From contig CAVZCC010000001.1 of the NCBI GenBank assembly GCA_963773765.1, positions 1,488,001 through 1,552,000 of the forward strand: 64,000 nt of DNA. Direction: 5' to 3'. Below the pieces are notes generated by a model, which was not told the DNA's origin, made no database searches, and worked only from the letters and a program-made list of their open reading frames with translations. Made by a program: the position numbers and the translations under genes. Shown here in pieces: positions 56,142-64,000 of the stretch (positions within the stretch are counted from its first letter, which is position 1; every line of letters begins with the position of its first letter). This DNA comes from CAVZCC01 sp963773765. GTDB lineage: Bacteria > Actinomycetota > Acidimicrobiia > Acidimicrobiales > Microtrichaceae.

Positions 56142-58687
56142 TCACTCCTCTGCGATGGCGGCGAGCACGTCGAGTCGTGCGGCGCGCCGGGCCGGCAGGG
56201 CGGCGGCGACCACGCCCAGGGCACCGGAGACCACCAGCAGCAGGGCCAGGCGCTGGAACGGAAGGGTGAGTTCCACCGTCTCGGCCGGCAGCGCCGCCAC
56301 CAGCGCGGCACCGAACCCGACGCCCACCACCAGGCCGAGCACCCCGCCGAACAGCGCGATGAGGACGCCCTCCACCCGGACCATGCGCCGCACCCGCCGG
56401 CGCGCCATGCCCACGGCGCGCAACAGGCCCAGCTCCCGGGTCCGCTCCACCACGGACAGGGCGAGCGTGTTGGCGATCCCCAGGCCGGCCACCAGGACCG
56501 CGAACAGCAGCAGGACGTTGACGATGCCCAGGATGATGTCGACCGACCCGGTCCGGCCCAGGATGAACTGCTCGGCGTCATCGGCCGAGGAGTTGGGGAC
56601 CCCGGCCACCACCTCGGCCAGGCGGTCCGCCACCGTGGCGGGCACCGCGCCCGGCTCGGTGGCCACGAAGACCAACCGGGTCACGGGCTCCACCCCGAGC
56701 AGGCCCTCCACCGCGGCGGCGGGCGCCATCGAGTCGTCGTAGAGCTCGCGGCGTTGGTAGACGCCGACCACCCGGAGGTCCCGTCGTTGGTCACCGGCGC
56801 GGAGCGTGATGACCTGGCCCAGTCGCACGCCCTTGTCCTCCGCCCAACGTCGGGCCACGGCGATGTCGCGGTCCCCGGTGGGCAGCCGGCCCTCCACGAT
56901 CTCGGGGTCGACCAGCCGGGTCAGCGCGGGGAGGTCGCCCGTGGCGATGGCGACGCGACCCGGTCCCCCCACGGTGTCGGACCGGGCGAAGGACAGCGGC
57001 TGGGCCGAGGCCACGCCGTCGGTGCGGCGGATGTCGTCCACCACGGCGGTGTCGATGGGCGCGATCGAACCGGAGTCGACCACCACGTCCGCGCTCACGG
57101 AGCGGGTGAGGCCACCCCGGATGGCGGTCCGGACGGACTCCCCCACCACCAGCGTGGTGGCCACCAGGGCCAGGCCGATCATGAGCGCGGAGGCGGTGGA
57201 GGCGGTACGCCGCGGGTTGCGGACGGCGTTCTGGCCCGCGATGCGGGTGGCGACACCGCCGAACCGTCGGAACGGCGCGGCGATGACCCCGATGATGGGA
57301 CCGCTCAGGAAGCGGGCGACCCCGGCCACGCCCAGGAACACCACCAGGGCCCCCAGTGCCACGGTCCGCACCCGGGCCTCCACCGGGACCGACGGGTCGA
57401 GCAGGGCCCGGGCCCCGATCACCAGACCGGCCACCAGGGCGATCGAACCGAGCACCGGCCGTCCCAGGGTGCGCCGGGTCGGTGTGGCGTCCACCGCGGC
57501 GATGGCGGCCACCGGTGGCACCGTGGTGGCACGACGGGCCGGGCCCAGGACGGACACCAGCGTCACCCCGATGCCGACGACCAGGCCGGCGACGACGGTC
57601 CTGGGCTCCATCACGATGCCGTCATCCGGGAGCTCCACCCCGAGCCCGCCGATCAGGGACCGCAACCCGATGGCCAACAGCACCCCCATGCCCAGGCCCA
57701 GGACCGACGCCACCACCCCCACCACCACGCCCTCCCCGACCACCGATGCCGACACCTGCCGGCGGGAGGCGCCGACGGCGCGGAGCAGGGCGAGCTCGCG
57801 GGTGCGCTGGGCCACCACGATCGTGAAGGTGTTCCAGATCAGGAAGGCGCTGACGAACAGGGTGACGGCGGCGAACCCGAGCAGCAGGCCCACGAAGGTC
57901 GTGAGCTCCTCCTCGATGTCCGCCTGGGCCCGGGCCAGGAGGGCCTCCGAGCTGAGCACCGACACGTCCGGGCCGCCCGCCTGCTGCAACCCGGCCACCA
58001 CCGCCTCGGGATCCGCCCCCGGCTCCAGGCGGATGTTGACGACCCCGAACCAGCCCGGCACGCCCACCAGGTCGGCGGCGCGTTCCTCGGTGAAGGCCAG
58101 GACCGGAGCCGCGGCCACCAGCCCGGTCCCCTGTTGGTCGGCCAGGCCGCTCACGGTGGCGGTGATGACCCCCCGGCGGGTGGCGACGCGGACGGTGTCG
58201 CCCAGGGAGATGCCCCGGTCGCCGCGGTGGTCGTGTCCACCACCACGTCGTCGGGCCCGGAGGGGGCACGTCCGCTGGCCAGGCTCACGCCGAACAGGTC
58301 GGGGTTGCCGGGCCAGTTGCTCACCAGGGTGAAGTCGAACGCGCCGGTGTCGCCGCCCTTGTCCAACAGCTGCGCCGGGCCGGACACCACGCCGTCGGCC
58401 GCGGCCACGCCGGGGACGTCGGCCAGGGACCGTGCGACCGCCACCGGGACGCCGGCCCGGGACCCGCCGAAGACCCCGCCCGGTCCACCCGAGGACCCGC
58501 CCGCGGGCCGGACCACGTAGTCGCTCCGGCCCGCGGTGTCCTTGAGCAGGGACCGGATGGACCCGGCCAGGCTGTCGGTCAGGACGAACGAGCCGACCAC
58601 GAACGCCACCCCCACCACGACGGCCACGGCGGTCAGCACGAAACGGCGCCAGTGCGCACGGGCCGAGCGGAGGGTCAGGCGCAGCAC
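56142..58687 (-). CDS. FtsX/MacB-type ABC transporter permease, one frameshift
   Basis: About 848 codons of a permease with two FtsX modules and eight or more membrane helices, the kind that works with a MacB/LolD-like ATPase in lipoprotein or peptide export. The N-terminal helix (F-V-L-T-A-V-A-V-V-V-G-V), a large extracytoplasmic domain, three helices around L-L-G-F-A-A-V-T-L-F, a second external domain and the final helices are all visible, including R-E-L-G-L-L-R-A-V-G. The frame changes near 58218; adding one base (GCGGCGACC to a GCGGC-N-GACC form) gives a continuous T-A-A-D-R-G-I-S-L-G-D-T. No ATPase gene is adjacent. Confidence 0.85.
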
Positions 58688-58847
58688 GACCGGCAGTCTC
58701 CCAGTCGGGTCACCGGCCCGGGCATCAGGCCGTCACACCCTCGGCCCATCCCTCCCGGTTCGTGCCCCTCCCTCCCCCGGTTCTGGTGTCAGCTTCCGGT
58801 GGCGGGCGCCGATCGCTGACGCCGGAACCAACGGGCGGGGGCTGGCC

Positions 58848-59681
58848 TCAGGTCTCGGGGCGGCGGTGCCAGCCGCCCGCGGCGTGGAGGCCGCCGTCCA
58901 CGTGGACGGCGGATCCGGTCACGAAGCGGGCCAGGTCGCTGAGCAGGAACAGGATCACCGAGGCGCAGGCGTCCGGGGTGGCGAAGCCCAGGGGAGGAAC
59001 GGGGGGTGGCAGGTACGGTGATGCCGCCCGGGTGGCCTCGGCCAGGGCCTCGTCGCCCGCGGTGGGGATGCCGTCGGGCGAGACGCTGTTGACCCGGATG
59101 CCGTCGTCGGCCAGCTCCAGGGCCAGCGTCTTGGTCAGGCTCTCCTGCGCCGCCTTCATCGCGGCGTAGACGCCGAAGCCGGGCGCGGCCTGGAACGCCT
59201 CGCTGGACGTGACGTTGACCACCGCAGCCGAGTTCCCACGCATGAGGGGGACGAATGCCCGGGTGGCGGACACCACGCTGGTGAAGTTCTCCGCCACCAG
59301 TGCGTCGTCGCCCTTGGCGGTCGAGTCCATGAGCGCGGCCCGGAAGGTCCCGCCCGCGTTGTTGACCAGTCCGTGGACCCGGTCGGTCGCCGATCCGACC
59401 TCCGCCGCGAACCGGGCGACGGCGTCGCGGTCGCGCACGTCGATGACCGCGGTGATCGCGAGCCGGCCCAGCTCCTGCACCGCCAACGCCACGTCCTCCA
59501 GGGCATCCGCGTCCCGGTCGCACAGGGCCACGTCCGCTCCGGCCCCGGCCAGCAGGAGCGCGGTGGCCCGTCCGATGCCGCGGGCGGCACCGGTGACCAC
59601 CACCCACCGGCCGTCCATGCGGACCAGCTGCTCGGGTGCGGCGGGATCACCGGCCGCGGGCTCGGTCACGTGGTCGCTCAT
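58848..59681 (-). CDS. Short-chain dehydrogenase/reductase (SDR)
   Basis: A 277-residue classical SDR: V-T-G-A-A-R-G-I-G-R cofactor turn, N-N-A-G-G, Ser in N-V-T-S-S-E-A-F and the Y-A-A-M-K catalytic pair, with the C-terminal G-S-A-V-H-V-D-G-G block. The ATG at 59681 lies nine bases from the divergent SDR start codon, leaving almost no room for a shared promoter. Substrate unknown. Confidence 0.88.
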   Translation of the reverse strand: MSDHVTEPAAGDPAAPEQLVRMDGRWVVVTGAARGIGRATALLLAGAGADVALCDRDADALEDVALAVQELGRLAITAVIDVRDRDAVARFAAEVGSATDRVHGLVNNAGGTFRAALMDSTAKGDDALVAENFTSVVSATRAFVPLMRGNSAAVVNVTSSEAFQAAPGFGVYAAMKAAQESLTKTLALELADDGIRVNSVSPDGIPTAGDEALAEATRAASPYLPPPVPPLGFATPDACASVILFLLSDLARFVTGSAVHVDGGLHAAGGWHRRPET

Positions 59682-59690
59682 GGCGCCATC

Positions 59691-60533
59691 ATGCCCCGTG
59701 GCATCATCGTCACCGTGGCCCAGGTCGTCGTCGTCTCCGGAGCATCGGCCGGCATCGGGGCCGCCTGTGCCGACCACCTGCACCGGACCGGCTGGACGGT
59801 GGTGGGCGCCAGTCGGCGGGCCACGGCGTCGTCGGGCTGGACCCCGCTGCGGATGGACGTCGACTCCGAGGCGTCCGTGGCCGACGGGATGGCGGAGGTG
59901 CTGGAGCGGTTCGGCAGGATCGACGCCGTGGTCGCCTGTGCGGGCTGGGGGCTGGCCGGAGCGACCGAGCTCACCACCGACGCGGAGGCCAAGGCCCAGA
60001 TGGAGACCCTCTTCTGGGGCTCGGTCCGGTTGGTGCGGGAGGCACTGCCGGCCATGCGGTCACAGGGCACGGGCCGGGTGGTGTTGATGGGCTCCATCGG
60101 TGGCGTGATCGGGCTGCCGTTCCAGTCGTTCTACAGCGCGGCCAAGTTCGCGCTGGAGGGCTGGGCCGAAGCCGTGGCCCACGAGGTGGCACCGTTCGGG
60201 GTCCACGTCACCGTGGTGGAGCCGGGCAACATCCGCACCGACTTCACCGCGGCCCGCCGGATGGTGGCCACCGACGACGACGGGACCTATGGCGCGGCAT
60301 CGGCCCGGGCCATCGACAAGATGGCCGACGACGAGGCCCAGGGCGCCAGTCCCACCACCGTGGCCGACACCGTCGGCCGGGTGCTGGAGGCGCGTCGCCC
60401 GCCCCGCCGGGTGTCGGTCGGCCGGCCTGGCGAGCGCTTCGGCCTGCTGGCCAAGCGCGTCCTGCCCTACCGGGCGTTCGAGGCCGCCAGCCGCGACGCG
60501 CTGGGCGTGCAGCGACCCCCGCGCCACCGCTGA
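59691..60533 (+). CDS. Short-chain dehydrogenase/reductase (SDR)
   Basis: A 280-residue SDR with V-S-G-A-S-A-G-I-G, the modified A-C-A-G-W in place of N-N-A-G, Ser in M-G-S-I-G-G and the Y-S-A-A-K pair. The C-terminal region (R-P-P-R-R-V-S-V-G-R-P-G) matches the DltE/retinol-dehydrogenase-like group seen in lipid metabolism. Two starts are possible: the ATG at 59691, nine bases from the divergent start codon, or the GTG at 59715. No Shine-Dalgarno precedes the first, so a leaderless mRNA is possible. Confidence 0.87.
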   Translation: MPRGIIVTVAQVVVVSGASAGIGAACADHLHRTGWTVVGASRRATASSGWTPLRMDVDSEASVADGMAEVLERFGRIDAVVACAGWGLAGATELTTDAEAKAQMETLFWGSVRLVREALPAMRSQGTGRVVLMGSIGGVIGLPFQSFYSAAKFALEGWAEAVAHEVAPFGVHVTVVEPGNIRTDFTAARRMVATDDDGTYGAASARAIDKMADDEAQGASPTTVADTVGRVLEARRPPRRVSVGRPGERFGLLAKRVLPYRAFEAASRDALGVQRPPRHR

Positions 60534-60555
60534 GTCCGCGGCGGCCGGCGACGCG

Positions 60556-60745
60556 TCACCGCACCGGGTCGTACACGGCCTGCGTGAGGCGGCGGATCGG
60601 GGGGCGTGCTCTGCCTCGAAGCGCAGGCCGGTGGTCGTGTAGGCGAAGGTGAGTCCGGCATCCGGGTCGGCGAAGCCCACCGATCCACCCGCCCCGCTGT
60701 GTCCGAAGGCGCCAGCGCCCACCGCCGACTCGACCATCCCCGGAT
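60556..60745 (-). pseudogene. Remnant of a beta-lactamase-family esterase (C-terminal end only)
   Basis: About 60 codons match the end of EstB-type serine hydrolases: F-G-H-S-G-A-G-G-S-V-G-F-A-D-P then, after a frame change near 60600, R-R-L-T-Q-A-V-Y-D. The frame change sits in a run of six C/G bases that appears one base short. The rest of the gene is missing; homology ends near 60745, about 30 bases from the stop of the repeat-rod gene. It looks like a deletion or insertion junction. Confidence 0.55.
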
Positions 60746-60775
60746 GCGAGGCCCGGGCCCGGGACCGGGCGGACG

Positions 60776-62698
60776 TCAGTCGTCCTGCTGCGAGCGCTTC
60801 TTGGAGGACTCCTCCTCGGCCTTCTTCTCCTCGGCCTTCTTCTTCGCTTCCGCCTGCTGCTCCTCAGCCTTCTTCCTGGCCTCGGCCTGCTGCTCCTCAG
60901 CCTTCTTCTTCGCTTCCGCCTGCTGCTCCTCAGCCTTCTTCTTCGCTTCCACCTGCTGCTCCTCAGCCTTCTTCGCTGGCCTCGTCGTCGGCCTTCTTGC
61001 TGCCTCCTCGGCCTTCTTCGCCGCCTCGTCGTCGGCCTTCTTCTTGGCCGCCGCTTCCTCATCAGCCTTCTTCTGCGCCGCCTCCTCGTCGGCCTTCTTC
61101 TTGGCCGCCGCTTCCTCATCAGCCTTCTTCTGCGCCGCCTCGTCGTCGGCCTTCTTCTTGGCCGCCGCTTCCTCATCGGCCTTCTTCTGCGCCGCCTCCT
61201 GGTCGGCCTTCTTCTTGGCCGCCGCTTCCTCATCGGCCTTCTTCTGCGCCGCCTCCTGGTCGGCCTTCTTCTTGGCCGCCGCCGCGTCGGCCTTCTTCTT
61301 GGCCGCCTCCTCCGCCTTCTGCTTCCGCGCCGCCTCCGCCTCGGCCTTCTTCTTGGCCGCCTCCTCCGCCTTCTGCTTCCGCGCCGCCTCCGCCTCGGCC
61401 TTCTTCTTGGCCGCCTCCTCCGCCTTCTGCTTCCGCGCCGCCTCCGCCTCGGCCTTCTTCTTGGCCGCCTCCTCCGCCTTCTGCTTCCGCGCCGCCTCCG
61501 CCTCGGCCTTCTTCTTGGCCGCCTCCTCCGCCTTCTGCTTCCGCGCCGCCTCCGCCTCGGCCTTCTTCTTGGCCGCCGCCTCCTCATCCGCCTTCTTCTG
61601 CGCAGCCTCCGCCTCGGCCTTCTTCTTGGCCGCCGCCTCCTCATCCGCCTTCTTCTGCGCAGCCTCCTCCTCGGCCTTCTTCTTGGCCGCCGCCTCCTCA
61701 TCCGCCTTCTTCTGCGCAGCCTCCTCCTCGGCCTTCTTCTTGGCCGCCGCCTCCTCATCCGCCTTCTTCTGCGCAGCCTCCTCGTCGGCCTTCTTGGCCG
61801 CCGCGTCGTCGCTCGACCCGTCCGTGGAGGGTCCGGACCCAGGATCGGAGGACTCCGGGATCCCGACCTGGTCACCGCCGGTTGCCTCGGCTCCCCCCGC
61901 GTCGTCGACCTGATCCGGGTCCGTGCCCATGGCGTTGGCGCCGACGGTCCAGAGGACCGGACCGGCCGAGCGGGCCTGCGCGACCCGGGACGATCGGTCC
62001 TCGCTGCGGGCCGACGGGGTGGAGTTGGCCAACGTGTCCGAGCCGCCGTCACCGTGGTCGGCAGAGGATTCCGCGGAGACGGTGGCGAAGGGTGACGAGG
62101 CCGGAAGGCCGATCCCCTCGGCGGCGGCCACGGTGCGCCCCTCCACGCTGGACGGCGCGGACCGGGACGACAGGGTGGCACCGCCCGCGGCGAGGACGCA
62201 CAGGCCGGTCAGCACGAGTGCCTGCGCGGTGCGGCGGGCCGCCACGCCGTTCATGCCGGCCACGGATCGCAGCTCGCGCACCAGGTCGGCGTCGCCCAGG
62301 TCCAGGACCTTGGAGAGCGTGACCACGTCGTTGTTCCGGAACGACACCGCCGCCTTGGGCTCCAGGCCACGCTCTGCACGCACCGCGGCGACGTAGCCGA
62401 CCAGCAGCGTGCGGTTGTCGTGGCGGGCCAGGTCGATGGGGACCCGGCGCGACCCGACGACCAGGACGTCGGGCTCCTCGGGCCTGACCAGGTCCTGGCG
62501 CTGCGGAAGGACCAGATTGGCCCCGCCGTAGGCGGCAACGGCCCGGCTCATGAGGTCCGACGACGGCTCCTTGCGGCCTGCCTCCACGGCGCGCAGGTGA
62601 CGCCGCCGGACGCCCAGCTCCTTGGCCGCCGTCCTCTCGTCCACGCCGGCCAACTCCCTGGCGCGCTTCATGGTCAGTCCCGTCGATCCATCGAGCAT
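60776..62698 (-). CDS. RodZ-like HTH-transmembrane protein with a long Ala/Lys/Glu helical rod
   Basis: A 640-residue protein. Residues 8-60 look like an XRE-type helix-turn-helix (R-T-A-A-K-E-L-G-V-R-R-R-H-L-R-A-V-E-A-G). A second soluble segment runs to residue 150, a single membrane helix spans about 157-175, and a Ser/Asp/Gly-rich linker reaches residue 298. From there to the end is a nearly uninterrupted Ala/Lys/Glu helix of 340 residues. It is built from 19-residue, 18-residue and finally 11-residue repeats (K-K-A-E-E-Q-Q-A-E-A-K), the last being a hendecad. The plan equals RodZ (cytoplasmic HTH, membrane helix, outside domain), with a TolA-like rod instead of the RodZ beta domain. The ATG at 62698 has GGAG upstream. 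Function is not known. Confidence 0.75.
   Translation of the reverse strand: MLDGSTGLTMKRARELAGVDERTAAKELGVRRRHLRAVEAGRKEPSSDLMSRAVAAYGGANLVLPQRQDLVRPEEPDVLVVGSRRVPIDLARHDNRTLLVGYVAAVRAERGLEPKAAVSFRNNDVVTLSKVLDLGDADLVRELRSVAGMNGVAARRTAQALVLTGLCVLAAGGATLSSRSAPSSVEGRTVAAAEGIGLPASSPFATVSAESSADHGDGGSDTLANSTPSARSEDRSSRVAQARSAGPVLWTVGANAMGTDPDQVDDAGGAEATGGDQVGIPESSDPGSGPSTDGSSDDAAAKKADEEAAQKKADEEAAAKKKAEEEAAQKKADEEAAAKKKAEEEAAQKKADEEAAAKKKAEAEAAQKKADEEAAAKKKAEAEAARKQKAEEAAKKKAEAEAARKQKAEEAAKKKAEAEAARKQKAEEAAKKKAEAEAARKQKAEEAAKKKAEAEAARKQKAEEAAKKKADAAAAKKKADQEAAQKKADEEAAAKKKADQEAAQKKADEEAAAKKKADDEAAQKKADEEAAAKKKADEEAAQKKADEEAAAKKKADDEAAKKAEEAARRPTTRPAKKAEEQQVEAKKKAEEQQAEAKKKAEEQQAEARKKAEEQQAEAKKKAEEKKAEEESSKKRSQQDD
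60834..60965. repeat. Four 33-base coding repeats (11-residue hendecad)
   Basis: Copies start at 60834, 60867, 60900 and 60933 and encode K-K-A-E-E-Q-Q-A-E-A-K with one or two substitutions per copy, at the C-terminal end of the rod protein. Confidence 0.8.
61035..61787. repeat. Coding tandem repeats of 57 and 54 bases in the rod protein
   Basis: Four 57-base units (from 61035, 61092, 61149, 61206), a 27-base partial unit, five nearly identical 54-base units (61290, 61344, 61398, 61452, 61506), then four more 57-base units (61560, 61617, 61674, 61731). They encode 19- and 18-residue helix units. The near-identity of the 54-base block suggests recent expansion, and copy number may vary between strains or be misassembled. 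Confidence 0.85.
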
Positions 62699-62801
62699 GT
62701 TCTCCGAATCGGCCCGGTTCCGGACGGCCCTGAACCTTTTCCGGCCCATGGGTAACGTTGCCCAGGCCATCTCGCTCGGCGAGGATTCGGAGGACGGCGC
62801 C

Positions 62802-63185
62802 ATGGGACTGACAGATGTGTTCGGTGACGGATCGGCCCTGGTCGCCGAGCTGGGCTCGATGATCCGCACCGACGGCCTGGCCGACCTGTTGGCCGGGTTC
62901 AACGACGCGGGAGAGGAACAGGCGGTCGAGAGCTGGGTCGGTGCCGTCGAGTGCCAGTCCACGGGCCCCGATGCGGTCAAGCGGGCCGTGGGCCGGACCC
63001 GCATCCAGGCCATGGCGGGGCGACTGGGAGCGACGGAGGACCAGGTGGCCGAGGGACTGGCCCGCATCATCCCCGCCACGGTCGACGCCCTCACCCCCGG
63101 CGGTGCCCTGCCCACCGGGGCGCAGCTGGACGCCATGGACCTGCCGGCCCTCATCGGCGGCCAGGTGCCGGGCCTCCTGGCCTGA
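62802..63185 (+). CDS. YidB family (DUF937) protein
   Basis: A 127-residue small helical protein. G-L-A-D-L-L-A-G-F, E-E-Q-A-V-E-S-W-V-G, then A-V-G-R-T-R-I-Q-A-M-A and L-A-R-I-I-P-A-T-V-D-A-L-T-P-G-G match the YidB/DUF937 pattern, including the C-terminal L-P-x-x-x-D-A turn. Function in bacteria is unclear. GGAGG lies eight bases before the ATG at 62802; the frame is open upstream, but that part overlaps the divergent rod gene and is not conserved. The two genes share a 103-base promoter gap. Confidence 0.82.
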   Translation: MGLTDVFGDGSALVAELGSMIRTDGLADLLAGFNDAGEEQAVESWVGAVECQSTGPDAVKRAVGRTRIQAMAGRLGATEDQVAEGLARIIPATVDALTPGGALPTGAQLDAMDLPALIGGQVPGLLA

Positions 63186-63306
63186 CACCGCGATCACGAC
63201 CCGGGAGCGCTCGACCGGCCATGGCGTGGTGAACGTCGTACACTGCGTCGAGGTCGTCGAGGCGGGCGGCCCCGGCGGGACACGCGGACGCGGAGGGCGA
63301 CGGGTC

Positions 63307-64000
63307 ATGCATCGATTCACCAGGGGTGTGCTGGTCACGGCAGCCCTCCTCCTGCCCGGCCTGCTGGCCGCCTGCGCACCACCCGCCACGCAACCGGGAC
63401 CGACGGTGCTGCCCCGACCCGAGGGCCGCGGCAAGGTGGCCGGGATGGAGGTGGCACCGTCCGCCGCCTGCGGGTCGTCCGCCGTCACACCGTCGGCAAC
63501 GACGTCTGCGGGCCGGACGCTGGTGCAGATCCCGTGGCAGGGCGGCTCACGTGCCGCCTACCTGGACCTCCCCACCGGCGACGGCGGGACGCCACGGCCC
63601 GTGCTGGTCAGCCTCCACCCGTTCGCCCTCGGCCCGCTGCCGTGGGACGACTACTCCGGCCTGGCGGCCGCGGCCACGGCCCGCGGCTACGCCGTGCTCA
63701 CCCCGCTCGGCAGCGAGCCCGGTCCCCGCTGGGCGGTCCCCGGCGGCCTCCTGAGCGAGGCCGACGACATCGGTTTCGTGAGCGCCCTGCTGGACCACCT
63801 GGAGGACACCGTCTGCGTGGACCGCAACCGGGAGTTCGCAGCCGGCTTCTCCGCGGGGGCGGCCATGGCCCAGGCGTTGTCCTGCACCCTGCCGTGGAGG
63901 ATGGCCGGGGTGGCCGGGTCCGGAGGCACCAACCTGACCGACCTCTGCCCCGGATCACCCGGCACCGACGTGTTCGTCCTGCACGGCACGGCGGACCCGA
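63307..64000 (+). CDS. LpqC-like esterase lipoprotein (PHB-depolymerase family), cut by the right edge
   Basis: At least 231 residues. The signal peptide ends in L-L-A-A-C (lipobox, about residue 23), so the protein is tethered outside the membrane. The body is an alpha/beta hydrolase of the polyhydroxybutyrate-depolymerase or feruloyl-esterase type: L-V-S-L-H-P-F-A near residue 103, the nucleophile in A-A-G-F-S-A-G-A-A-M, and the L-H-G-T-A-D-P segment reached just at the window end, where the acid residue lies. The catalytic histidine is beyond the window. GGAGGG lies nine bases before the ATG. Confidence 0.85.
   Translation, partial: MHRFTRGVLVTAALLLPGLLAACAPPATQPGPTVLPRPEGRGKVAGMEVAPSAACGSSAVTPSATTSAGRTLVQIPWQGGSRAAYLDLPTGDGGTPRPVLVSLHPFALGPLPWDDYSGLAAAATARGYAVLTPLGSEPGPRWAVPGGLLSEADDIGFVSALLDHLEDTVCVDRNREFAAGFSAGAAMAQALSCTLPWRMAGVAGSGGTNLTDLCPGSPGTDVFVLHGTADP

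Noticed and set aside
61035..61787. CRISPR array
   Set aside because: The repeats are contiguous coding units without spacers.
60606..61913. Long plus-strand reading frame rich in Ala, Ser, Phe and Cys opposite the rod gene
   Set aside because: It is the mirror of the Ala/Lys/Glu repeats; the opposite frame has HTH and membrane segments and a ribosome binding site, while this one has none.
60649..62322. Plus-strand frame of Ser/Pro-rich sequence over the rod gene
   Set aside because: Another shadow of the GC-rich repeat, with no domain or start signal.

Overview
This 64 kb window is high-GC DNA (codons end almost always in G or C), packed with genes and with no intergenic gap above about 180 bases. 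It carries several flavin/F420-type luciferase-like (LLM) oxidoreductases, an F420-reductase-like protein, a maleylpyruvate-isomerase/DinB-type protein, a KstR-type operator, short-chain dehydrogenases, acyl-CoA dehydrogenase and thiolase. This points to an actinobacterium, most likely of the Acidimicrobiia type; that placement is inference. No rRNA, tRNA, CRISPR array, phage or insertion sequence was found.

Layout. 0-5 kb: the first codons of an unidentified gene at the left edge, a heavily frameshifted penicillin-acylase-type hydrolase, and an MMPL/RND exporter behind two CsoR-type palindromes. 5-12 kb: a cyclic-nucleotide-binding protein, gamma-glutamyltransferase, a Tat-exported phospholipase C-type esterase coupled to a GH4 glycosidase, and a three-gene membrane-lipid set (CREST hydrolase, acyltransferase, small membrane protein). 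12-18 kb: sulfatase (frameshifted), thiolase, a KstR-type box, an LLM oxidoreductase (frameshifted) and an amidohydrolase.

18-38 kb is the most coherent block, probably for catabolism of guanidino or other nitrogen compounds. A minus-strand operon encodes a Rieske oxygenase, a small conserved protein, a creatininase-family amidohydrolase, a GlnT-type glutamine-synthetase homologue, an SDR and a complete peptide/nickel-type ABC importer. A plus-strand operon encodes two DUF1989 proteins (carboxyguanidine deiminase type), the carboxyltransferase core of urea/guanidine carboxylase, and the amidase half of allophanate hydrolase. The C-terminal domain of allophanate hydrolase is a separate gene on the opposite strand. 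A TetR regulator sits between the operons, and inverted repeats of the form TCGAT-N5-ATCGA flank it. D-aminoacylase, a DinB-type protein and an HSL esterase follow.

38-49 kb: a beta-lactamase-family lipoprotein, a methyltransferase, a LigD-type polymerase domain, and a cfa-like methyltransferase coupled to a redoxin whose expected active-site cysteine codon is an in-frame TGA followed by a hairpin fitting the bacterial SECIS pattern (candidate selenoprotein). Then come an acyl-CoA dehydrogenase, an F420-type pair, a racemase and an amidohydrolase. 49-64 kb: a fused SDR-FAD steroid-dehydrogenase-like protein, a carboxylesterase, an LLM protein, an FtsX-type permease (one frameshift), two divergent SDRs, an esterase remnant, a RodZ-like HTH-membrane protein with a long Ala/Lys/Glu repeat rod, a YidB-like protein and an esterase lipoprotein cut by the window end.

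Several genes are broken by single-base indels, mostly insertions, while their neighbours are intact. Uncorrected sequencing or assembly error is the simplest explanation.
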